Origin: Leeuwenhoekiella parthenopeia
GTDB lineage: Bacteria; Bacteroidota; Bacteroidia; Flavobacteriales; Flavobacteriaceae
DNA length: 45,639 bases
Assembly (NCBI RefSeq): GCF_020782115.1
Contig: NZ_JAJGMW010000032.1
Location: forward strand, 1-45,639
Direction: 5' to 3'
Position numbers and translations under genes: made by a program. Within the stretch, counting starts at the first letter, position 1; each line of letters begins with the position of its first letter. A model generated the notes under the pieces. The model searched no databases. It worked only from the letters and a program-made list of their open reading frames with translations, and was not told where the DNA came from. This document shows, piece by piece, positions 33,469-39,724 of the stretch.

Positions 33469-34119
33469 ATGAAGTATCTCCAATTCTTAAGCCTAAGCCT
33501 TTTTTTAATACTAACCAGCAGCTGTTCTACAGATGATGAGCAGGACGATTACCCGGAATTTGAGCTACAGACTCCTGATGAATTTTCGCAAGAAGAATAT
33601 GAGCTTTACAGTTTATTTTTAGAAGAATGGTGGGGTTTAAATGAGATTGTCGTCGAGCAAAAAACAAGTGCCTGGGTATCAAATTATATAATCAATTCTG
33701 ATTCAGATAATCAAAGAAATGATTTGAATACACGCTTTGAAGGTTATGATACGCAATTACTTGCCGATCAGGTTGAGATCAATACAACTCAATTATTTCT
33801 GGATAATCGCTTTTCACTTGCCGCCAAAAAAGTCTCCTTAATTTCTCAGGAAGAACTTGATTATATTCAGGAAAATGCGCCGGATAAAAACGCTCCCGGT
33901 GAAGATATCCCGTTTTGGAACTATTTCCATCAAATTTATGCAAACTCACAAGGCTTTATGTCTCTAAGTCGCATTTCATTTAACGAAACCAATGATCAGG
34001 CTCTCTTTGAATATTCAAGTGGATGTGGCAGCCTTTGCGGTTATGGCGGACTTGTCTATTTCCGTAAAGAAAATGGTGTGTGGCAATTAATTGAAATCGC
34101 CAATCTGATTATTTCATAG
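33469..34119 (+). CDS. Putative acidic lipoprotein, unknown function
   Basis: The 216-residue protein opens MKYLQFLSLSLFLILTSSCS, a lipoprotein signal with Cys19 as the lipidation site. An acidic linker follows (STDDEQDDYPEFEL). The mature part is acidic and mixed alpha/beta, with QEEYELYSLFLEEWWGLNEI near the start. The C-terminal third has SLSRISFNETNDQALFEYSS, a CGSLCGYGG element and a final YFRKENGVWQLIEIANLIIS, which suggests a beta-sheet domain. I do not recognise the family. The start is chosen because the signal peptide begins there; the in-frame ATG at 33433 would lie inside the upstream palindrome. Confidence 0.75.
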   Translation: MKYLQFLSLSLFLILTSSCSTDDEQDDYPEFELQTPDEFSQEEYELYSLFLEEWWGLNEIVVEQKTSAWVSNYIINSDSDNQRNDLNTRFEGYDTQLLADQVEINTTQLFLDNRFSLAAKKVSLISQEELDYIQENAPDKNAPGEDIPFWNYFHQIYANSQGFMSLSRISFNETNDQALFEYSSGCGSLCGYGGLVYFRKENGVWQLIEIANLIIS

Positions 34120-34150
34120 ACTTCAGAAAAAGTACCTAAATACCCATAAA

Positions 34151-34176
34151 AAAGACCCGCTGATTAGCGGGTCTTT
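34151..34176. terminator. Bidirectional terminator between lipoprotein and sigma-factor operon
   Basis: A perfect 11-base-pair GC-rich stem (AAAGACCCGCT, loop GATT, AGCGGGTCTTT) has T residues following on the plus strand and an A-run (T-run on minus) before it. It lies 31 bases after the lipoprotein stop and four bases beyond the stop of the convergent 48-residue gene. Confidence 0.92.
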
Positions 34177-34179
34177 CTT

Positions 34180-34326
34180 TTAATTGAGAAGGGATTCCAC
34201 CTTCCCAATTGAGGTATTCATAACACTTAAGGCTTTCGAATAATTTAATATTCGGTTTACGGTCTCCTTAGACGGATTCAGATTTTTTCGGTTTAAAGAA
34301 GATTTTTTAGAGTAAAGGTTTTCCAT
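34180..34326 (-). CDS. Small 48-residue protein behind the sigma factor
   Basis: The reading frame starts with ATG at 34326 and encodes MENLYSKKSSLNRKNLNPSK, then ETVNRILNYSKALSVMNTSI and GKVESLLN. It is basic and mostly helical. The pattern NLNPSKETV-x(4)-NYSKALSV looks like a small family I associate with the same position in other flavobacterial genomes, though I cannot verify this here. It starts 59 bases after the stop of the sigma-factor gene, has no terminator in between, and ends at a strong terminator. It is therefore probably cotranscribed and may modulate the sigma factor. That role is speculation from position alone. Confidence 0.72.
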   Translation of the reverse strand: MENLYSKKSSLNRKNLNPSKETVNRILNYSKALSVMNTSIGKVESLLN

Positions 34327-34385
34327 GTACTGTGGTTTAGTTTTTTAGTCTTACTAGAACGCACAGCCTTAGGTTTTATTCTATC

Positions 34386-34970
34386 CTAATTTGTTAAAAT
34401 TATATTGTTTTTTTCAATCACTTTTCGCAGGTTAATCAGGGCATAACGCATACGTCCTAAAGCCGTATTGATACTCACATCGGTGCGCTCTGCGATTTCT
34501 TTAAAACTCATGTCGTTATAAATACGCATCACCAGTACATCGCGCTGATCTTCCGGCAATTCATCAATTAATTTACGTACATCATCTTCTACCTGATCTT
34601 TGATAATGCGTTTTTCGGCATTTAAATCGGGGTCACCCAAAACTGAAAAAATATTGAAATCTCCGGTGTTGTCAAACTTGGGCATACGTTTGTTCTTGCG
34701 GAAATAGTCAATCACCAGATTGTGAGAGATGCGCATAACCCAGGGTAAAAACTTACCCTCCTCATTATATCCGCCGCGTTTTAAGGTGCGTATCACTTTG
34801 ATAAACGTATCCTGAAAAATGTCTTCAGTAACATCCCTGTCGTAAACTTTTGAATAAATAAAACTGTAAATGCGTTGTTGGTGTCTCGAGATGAGTATAG
34901 AAAGTGCCGCTTCTTCGCCCTTGAGGTAGTTGCTGACCAGGACAGCGTCAGAGATTAACATATCTTCCAT
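34386..34970 (-). CDS. ECF-type sigma-70 family RNA polymerase sigma factor
   Basis: The 194-residue protein has region 2 at about 20-95, with IFQDTFIKVIRTLKRGG and LPWVMRISHNLVIDYFRKNKR (promoter melting and -10 recognition). Region 4 is at about 130-185, with LPEDQRDVLVMRIYNDMSFKEIA and a helix-turn-helix continuing TDVSINTALGRMRYAL. There is no region 1 or 3, so it is an ECF-class factor. No anti-sigma factor gene with a membrane helix is adjacent; the next gene is the 48-residue protein. It diverges from uvrA. Confidence 0.94.
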   Translation of the reverse strand: MEDMLISDAVLVSNYLKGEEAALSILISRHQQRIYSFIYSKVYDRDVTEDIFQDTFIKVIRTLKRGGYNEEGKFLPWVMRISHNLVIDYFRKNKRMPKFDNTGDFNIFSVLGDPDLNAEKRIIKDQVEDDVRKLIDELPEDQRDVLVMRIYNDMSFKEIAERTDVSINTALGRMRYALINLRKVIEKNNIILTN

Positions 34971-35075
34971 AAAATTACTTTTTGTAGGTTATAGTGATCC
35001 GTTTATAGGATCGGGGTCAAAACTTTAAAAGTAATTTTCAGATATAGGCCTTTCGCTTAAATGTTAATATTGAGT

Positions 35076-35108
35076 CAAATATAACAACTATTATTCCAAA
35101 TAAACAAA
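35076..35108 (-). promoter_or_regulatory. Candidate promoter of the sigma-factor gene
   Basis: The minus strand has TTTG (35108-35105) and, after 21 bases, TATATTTG (35083-35076). This fits the Bacteroidota primary-sigma pattern TTTG, about 19-21 bases, TAnnTTTG. The predicted transcript would have a leader of about 100 bases before the ATG at 34970. Confidence 0.5.
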
Positions 35109-35177
35109 CGCTGCTCCACAATTTTAACATTAACAGGACGTTGGGCAAAAGGTTGCAGGGTTATGCTTCCTATAAAT

Positions 35178-35185
35178 TATCTTTG
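35178..35185 (+). promoter_or_regulatory. Candidate -7 box of uvrA
   Basis: TATCTTTG matches TAnnTTTG and lies 19 bases before the ATG at 35205; a TTG lies 22 bases upstream of the box. The box falls inside the in-frame extension that begins at 35163, which supports the later start. Confidence 0.55.
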
Positions 35186-35204
35186 CAATCCTATTTCAAT
35201 TGCT

Positions 35205-37988
35205 ATGATCGTAGACGTTTCTAAAGCTGACCCTAAAAAGAATATCATCATCAAGGGGGCAAAGCTGCATAACCTTAAAAATATCAATACCATCATCCCG
35301 CGCAACAAGCTCGTGGTGATTACCGGCTTGTCGGGTTCGGGGAAATCAAGCCTTGCGTTTGACACCCTGTATGCCGAAGGGCAGCGCCGCTATGTGGAGA
35401 GTTTATCCTCTTACGCGCGGCAGTTTTTAGGGCGTCTCGACAAACCGAAAGTGGACTATATAAAAGGTATCGCTCCCGCAATTGCAATTGAGCAAAAGGT
35501 AAACAGTACCAATCCGCGGTCTACTGTGGGCACCTCTACCGAAATTTACGATTACCTCAAACTGCTTTTCGCCCGTATCGGCAAGACCTACTCCCCCATT
35601 TCGGGCGACGAGGTCAAAAAAGATACAGTGACCGATGTGGTGAATTACATCAAAACCTTTGAAGAGCGCAGCAAGCTGTTGCTCCTCGCTCCTTTTATTG
35701 TAGAGGAAGGCCGAAAGATTGAAGAAAAGCTCAACATCCTGCAGCAACAGGGCTATGCGCGTATAAAGGTTAATGACGAGGTAGTGCGTATTGAAGAAGC
35801 CGGAAGCATTACCGCAACAGACAAACTCTTTCTGGTGGTGGACCGAATCATCACCAAAGACGATGAGGACTTTGAAAACCGCCTCGCCGATGCGGTGCAA
35901 ACAGCCTTTTTTGAAGGTAAGGGCGAATTGTTTATCGAAGATTTGGCTACCGGCAAGCAACGGCAGTTTAGCAACAGTTTTGAGCTGGACGGGATGCAAT
36001 TTCTGGAGCCCAATGTACACCTGTTCAGTTTCAATAACCCCTACGGGGCGTGCCCTACCTGCGAAGGTTACGGAGATGTGATTGGGATCGATGAAGACCT
36101 GGTGATTCCCAATACCGCGCTTTCGGTTTACGAAAATGCCGTATTCCCCTGGCGAGGAGACAGTATGAGCTATTACCGCGATCAGCTTGTCAATTCCGCC
36201 TATAAATTCGATTTCCCCATTCACAAACCCTATTTTGAACTGAGTGATGCTCAAAAAGAGGTGTTGTGGAACGGAAACCAGTATTTTGAGGGTATCAATC
36301 AGTTTTTTGAATTTCTGGAATCCAAAGCTTATAAAATTCAAAACCGCGTGATGCTGTCGCGCTACCGCGGAAAAACCAAATGCAAAACCTGTGGTGGCAA
36401 ACGCCTGCGTAAGGAAGCGAATTACGTGAAGATCAGCAACACGACCATTACCGATCTGGTTGCCCTGCCACTCAACAAAGTAGCCGATTTCTTTAAAAAC
36501 CTCGAACTGAGCGAGCACGATGCTAAAATTGCCAAACGCCTGCTCACCGAGATTGAAAGCCGCCTCGAATTCCTTTCGAAAGTGGGGCTTAATTACCTCA
36601 CGTTAAACCGGAAGTCCAACACACTTTCGGGTGGAGAGTCGCAGCGCATCAATCTAGCAACTTCACTGGGGAGCAGCCTGGTGGGATCGATGTATATTCT
36701 TGACGAACCCAGTATAGGCCTGCATCCTAAAGACACCGAGCGTCTTATTGAAGTACTTAAAAGCCTACGCGATCTGGGTAATACCGTGATTGTGGTGGAG
36801 CACGACGAGGACATTATGAAAGCCGCAGATGAGATCATAGACATAGGCCCCGAAGCCGGAACCTATGGTGGTAACGTAGTGGCCACAGGTACCTACGACG
36901 ACATTCTTAAAAGCGAATCGCTTACCGCGAAATATCTAAATGGCACTATGGAAATTAAAGTGCCGGCAAAGCGCCGCACTTCTAAATACTATGTAGACGT
37001 AATCGGTGCACGCGAAAACAACCTGAAAAATATTGATGTACGCTTTCCACTGGGAGTTTTTGTGGCCGTAACCGGGGTTTCGGGTAGTGGCAAGAGTACG
37101 CTGGTTAAAAAGCTGCTCTACCCTGCTATGCTTAAGGAAACCGGTGGTTACGGGGAGAAAATGGGTCAGATGACCGGGATTGAAGGCAAGTTTGACAACA
37201 TCAAGAACATCGAGTTTGTAGATCAGAATCCTATCGGTAGATCGTCACGTTCCAATCCGGTTACCTACATCAAAGCCTATGATGATATCCGTTCACTATA
37301 TGCCGATCAGAAACTGAGTAAGATTCGCAATTTCCAAACCAAGCATTTTTCGTTTAATGTAGATGGCGGCCGCTGCGAAAACTGTAAAGGTGAAGGCGAA
37401 GTGACTATCGAAATGCAGTTTATGGCCGATGTGCATCTGGAATGTGAAGTGTGCAAGGGCAAACGTTTTAAAAAGGAAGTGCTGGAAGTCACCTTTGCAG
37501 ATAAAAACATCGACGACATCCTCAATATGACTATTGATGATGCCATCGCCTTTTTTACCGAAAACAAGCAGGACAAAATCACCCGGAAACTCAAGCCTTT
37601 ACAGGACGTAGGTCTGGGCTATGTGACCCTTGGCCAGAGTTCGTCTACCCTTTCCGGTGGAGAAGCCCAGCGTATCAAACTGGCGTCCTTTTTGGTAAAG
37701 GGAACCACCAAAGAGAAGAACCTGTTCATATTCGATGAGCCTACCACCGGACTGCATTTTCACGATATTCAGAAATTGCTGGCTTCGTTTGAGGCACTGA
37801 TTAAAAATGGACATTCCATTCTTGTGGTGGAGCATAATCTGGATTTGATCAAATGCGCCGATCATGTGATCGATTTGGGTCTGGAAGGCGGCGAAAACGG
37901 GGGTTACCTCATCGCTTCCGGCACCCCGGAAGAAGTTGCTAAAAACAAAAAATCCTTTACTGCGGAGTATTTGAGGGAGAAGCTTTAA
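35205..37988 (+). CDS. uvrA: UvrA, damage-sensing ATPase of nucleotide excision repair
   Basis: From 35205 the protein has 927 residues, opening MIVDVSKADPKKNIIIKGAK. It carries two ABC ATPase halves: Walker A motifs GLSGSGKSSLAFDT and GVSGSGKSTLVKKLL, signatures TLSGGESQRINLA and TLSGGEAQRIKLA, and Walker B segments YILDEPSIGLHP and FIFDEPTTGLHF. It loads UvrB onto damaged DNA. The second zinc module is intact (CENCKGEGEVTIEMQF, then CEVCKGKRF), and so is CKTCGGKRL. The first module is incomplete: CPTC is present at 283-286, but the preceding CxxC pair is replaced by FELDGMQFLEP. The earlier ATG at 35163 is rejected because the promoter box overlaps it. Confidence 0.98.
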   Translation: MIVDVSKADPKKNIIIKGAKLHNLKNINTIIPRNKLVVITGLSGSGKSSLAFDTLYAEGQRRYVESLSSYARQFLGRLDKPKVDYIKGIAPAIAIEQKVNSTNPRSTVGTSTEIYDYLKLLFARIGKTYSPISGDEVKKDTVTDVVNYIKTFEERSKLLLLAPFIVEEGRKIEEKLNILQQQGYARIKVNDEVVRIEEAGSITATDKLFLVVDRIITKDDEDFENRLADAVQTAFFEGKGELFIEDLATGKQRQFSNSFELDGMQFLEPNVHLFSFNNPYGACPTCEGYGDVIGIDEDLVIPNTALSVYENAVFPWRGDSMSYYRDQLVNSAYKFDFPIHKPYFELSDAQKEVLWNGNQYFEGINQFFEFLESKAYKIQNRVMLSRYRGKTKCKTCGGKRLRKEANYVKISNTTITDLVALPLNKVADFFKNLELSEHDAKIAKRLLTEIESRLEFLSKVGLNYLTLNRKSNTLSGGESQRINLATSLGSSLVGSMYILDEPSIGLHPKDTERLIEVLKSLRDLGNTVIVVEHDEDIMKAADEIIDIGPEAGTYGGNVVATGTYDDILKSESLTAKYLNGTMEIKVPAKRRTSKYYVDVIGARENNLKNIDVRFPLGVFVAVTGVSGSGKSTLVKKLLYPAMLKETGGYGEKMGQMTGIEGKFDNIKNIEFVDQNPIGRSSRSNPVTYIKAYDDIRSLYADQKLSKIRNFQTKHFSFNVDGGRCENCKGEGEVTIEMQFMADVHLECEVCKGKRFKKEVLEVTFADKNIDDILNMTIDDAIAFFTENKQDKITRKLKPLQDVGLGYVTLGQSSSTLSGGEAQRIKLASFLVKGTTKEKNLFIFDEPTTGLHFHDIQKLLASFEALIKNGHSILVVEHNLDLIKCADHVIDLGLEGGENGGYLIASGTPEEVAKNKKSFTAEYLREKL

Positions 37989-37990
37989 TC

Positions 37991-38032
37991 AATGTAGAAT
38001 TAAGAATGCTGAATTATGAGTTCTTTTCGCTC
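37991..38032 (+). repeat. 42-base direct repeat, copy 1 (7-base period)
   Basis: The segment begins AATGTAGAATTAAGAATGCT and is identical over 42 bases to 38675-38716. Internally it has a 7-base rhythm (AGAATTA, AGAATGC, TGAATTA). It starts two bases after the uvrA stop codon. Confidence 0.95.
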
Positions 38033-38042
38033 CGTGTTTGTG

Positions 38043-38057
38043 CTCGATTGTATCGCG
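38043..38057. repeat. REP-like hairpin, copy 1
   Basis: CTCGAT-TGT-ATCGCG forms a short hairpin with one mismatch, within the longer shared string GATTGTATCGCGTAC, which recurs at 38555. A truncated third copy abuts the IS at 45462. Confidence 0.7.
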
Positions 38058-38360
38058 TACTTTAAATATTAATTCCTTACATATCTTTATAGTTTGAAGA
38101 ATGTTCCTTTCTTTTTTAGCTCGTGTCATTTGTATTATACGGGAACTCGTGAACCTCGTGCCTCGGTTTGCATTGCCCAAAAAAGAAACAAAAAACGCTA
38201 GGCTCACAAGACGATATCTAAATTTATCGTTCACTGCACTGCATGCGCTTAACTCGTCCGCTATCGCGGCCTCAAACAGAACCGCCTGCGACCTTACGCT
38301 CACTTCAAATTTTAGGATATCTTCTTGTAGGCCGATTGTAGAATGGAACTAAGAATATCA

Positions 38361-38531
38361 TTCTTTAGTCCTCTTTTTCTTCAGTATAGCAAGAAGTTTC
38401 CGTTAAGAATTTTCGAAGCCTTGGAGAAAATTTAGGAAATTTATTGCGGTTTTGCCCCTAAAGGCAAAAATACCTAATAAAAAGGCTCCTTTCTTTTGGT
38501 TCGTTTTCTTTGGAGAAGCAAAGAAAATGAA
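38361..38531 (+). repeat. Dispersed intergenic repeat, copy B (inverted relative to 33141-33320)
   Basis: The segment begins TTCTTTAGTCCTC and contains AGCCTTGGAGAAAATTTAGG, TTTTGCCCCTAAAGG and TTCGTTTTCTTTGG. It is the reverse complement partner of 33141-33320, with scattered mismatches and small gaps. Together the two copies bracket the lipoprotein, sigma-factor and uvrA genes. Confidence 0.85.
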
Positions 38532-38550
38532 CAAAACATCCTCGTTTGTG

Positions 38551-38565
38551 CGCGATTGTATCGCG
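38551..38565. repeat. REP-like hairpin, copy 2
   Basis: CGCGAT-TGT-ATCGCG is a perfect 6-base-pair hairpin with a three-base loop, followed by TAC as in copy 1. Confidence 0.75.
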
Positions 38566-38674
38566 TACCCCTAAGTCAAATTTGGGGTAATTAGATAGTT
38601 GCTTGTTCTTTTCTTGGCTGGCACTACTCTGACTGCTGTAAAAGGTTTCTATGCAGAAGCAAACCGTTTAAGTA

Positions 38675-38716
38675 AATGTAGAATTAAGAATGCTGAATTA
38701 TGAGTTCTTTTCGCTC
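38675..38716 (+). repeat. 42-base direct repeat, copy 2
   Basis: This segment is identical to 37991-38032 over 42 bases, 684 bases downstream and in the same orientation. Recombination between the two would delete the repeat island. Confidence 0.95.
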
Positions 38717-38874
38717 GGAGAAAATCACTCCAGCTTCAGAGTAGCACCTGGGTTTTGAAGTGATTTCTAATACTTTCTCATCCGCTGCCTTTCACTCATA
38801 AAACACTTATAAATAAAGTTTTACACAACTACAGAAACTCTTAATTCTGCATTCTGCACTCCGAATTAAAAAAT

Positions 38875-38890
38875 TTGGCACGCCCTTTGA
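38875..38890 (+). promoter_or_regulatory. Sigma-54-like promoter
   Basis: TTGGCACGCCCTTTGA matches the sigma-54 pattern TGGCACG, four bases, TTGC, with GG and the -12 G spaced by exactly ten bases; the final base is A instead of C. It lies 57 bases before the ATG at 38948. No activator site was identified. Confidence 0.5.
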
Positions 38891-38947
38891 ATTATACTAA
38901 GCGTAATCAGATTGAATAGTAAAAATTCAATCCTTAAATGCAGAATT

Positions 38948-39505
38948 ATGAAACGTATAGTACTTCTTTTAGCAGCGTGTTTCGCATTTGGAACTGCTGC
39001 GCAGGCTGCAGACTCTCATCCGCCTCGTAAAGTGGATAGACGTGTAGACACAAACCGAAATCTTATGCAACCCGTTGTGTTTATCGAAAACGGTATTGAG
39101 TTTCTGGTATATCCTGACGGAGCGCTTGATTTTAACGTCACCCCTTCATCGGTGCGTTTAAATGGGCAGTACGTACGTGAGATCTACAACCCGGTACGTT
39201 ATGATGTGTACCGCACCGGTCACAACTACCGCAGAGGTTATGTACAGTATAACAGAATGGGTTTACCCGTACAGATAGGAGAACTTAGCCTTGATTACTT
39301 AAGGGATGGACGCGTTGCCCGCATCGGTAATATCCCCGTCAACTATAAGAAAGGCCGTTTAGACCGAATCGGTAATATGAAAATGCATTACGACCGCAGC
39401 GGTCGCATCTACAAACAAACCGGTTTTATTGATAAGTATAAAAACGCAGACGATTGCGATATGGGAAGCATTGAAATCATTGGTGACCGCAGTCGCAGAT
39501 ATTAA
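38948..39505 (+). CDS. Secreted basic protein with DR-x-GR-x-x-IG repeats, unknown function
   Basis: From the ATG at 38948 the protein has 185 residues. MKRIVLLLAACFAFGTAAQA is a clear signal peptide, so the upstream in-frame ATG at 38912 is rejected. The mature part contains FIENGIEFLVYPDGALDFNV and then three imperfect repeats of about 19 residues: YLRDGRVARIGNIPVNYKKG, RLDRIGNMKMHYDRSG and RIYKQTG. They are rich in Arg, Gly and Tyr. Proteins of this style are common in flavobacteria but uncharacterised. A sigma-54-like promoter precedes the gene and a strong hairpin terminator follows, so it is a single-gene unit. Confidence 0.82.
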   Translation: MKRIVLLLAACFAFGTAAQAADSHPPRKVDRRVDTNRNLMQPVVFIENGIEFLVYPDGALDFNVTPSSVRLNGQYVREIYNPVRYDVYRTGHNYRRGYVQYNRMGLPVQIGELSLDYLRDGRVARIGNIPVNYKKGRLDRIGNMKMHYDRSGRIYKQTGFIDKYKNADDCDMGSIEIIGDRSRRY

Positions 39506-39556
39506 AATTTAATCCGGCAATCGGATATAATGTTGATTTTTTGGTTGGTTAGTTGG

Positions 39557-39590
39557 AAATCCCTGGCAGATTCGTCTGTCGGGGATTTTT
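39557..39590 (+). terminator. Terminator with UUCG tetraloop
   Basis: A 14-base-pair stem (AAATCCCTGGCAGA and TCTGTCGGGGATTT, two G-T wobbles) is closed by a TTCG tetraloop and followed by a T-run. It ends the secreted-protein transcript 51 bases after its stop. Confidence 0.92.
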
Positions 39591-39688
39591 TATGAGTGCT
39601 CAGGAGTACTTTATGGGCTCCGTCAAAGGCTAAAACCCGAGGCTGGCGTTTAAATCAAAGCTTTCTTTACTTTGGATGCCTCGCAGGC

Positions 39689-39719
39689 TTGCCGCGAGGT
39701 AGTTTACATCGTAATTTTG
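39689..39719 (+). promoter_or_regulatory. Promoter of mnmE; likely leaderless
   Basis: TTG (39689-39691), 20 bases, then TAATTTTG (39712-39719) matches the Bacteroidota promoter pattern. The box ends five bases before the ATG at 39725, so the transcript probably begins at the start codon. The TTG lies within a small hairpin sequence, CCTCGCAGGC facing GCCGCGAGG (39679-39699), a possible REP-like repeat or operator. Confidence 0.6.
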
Positions 39720-39724
39720 CCGCT

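Larger units (their letters stand above)
37989..38874. other. Repeat island between uvrA and the next gene, no convincing gene
   Basis: These nearly 900 bases hold a 42-base exact direct repeat (37991 and 38675), two REP-like hairpins (38043 and 38551), a copy of the 33141-33320 repeat (38361-38531), and a segment around 38160-38345 that looks like another dispersed flavobacterial repeat. An apparent 83-codon frame at 38101-38352 lies over the latter and has no gene-like features. From 38841 the bases TTAATTCTGCATTCTGCACT are the inverted form of the same 7-base-periodic family seen at 37991. Confidence 0.75.

Noticed and set aside
35427-36518. 363-codon minus-strand open frame inside uvrA
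   Set aside because: It is fully antisense to uvrA with no recognisable domain. Long antisense frames are common opposite conserved genes with this codon use.
38101-38352. 83-codon plus-strand open frame
   Set aside because: It lies over what looks like a dispersed intergenic repeat, has no signal, domain or promoter, and its product looks like translated repeat DNA.
37991-38716. CRISPR array
   Set aside because: There are only two copies of the 42-base repeat, 684 bases apart, with no regular spacers or cas genes.
39596-39724. 43-residue N-terminal extension of MnmE
   Set aside because: It contains the promoter and a hairpin sequence; the conserved MnmE N terminus starts at 39725.
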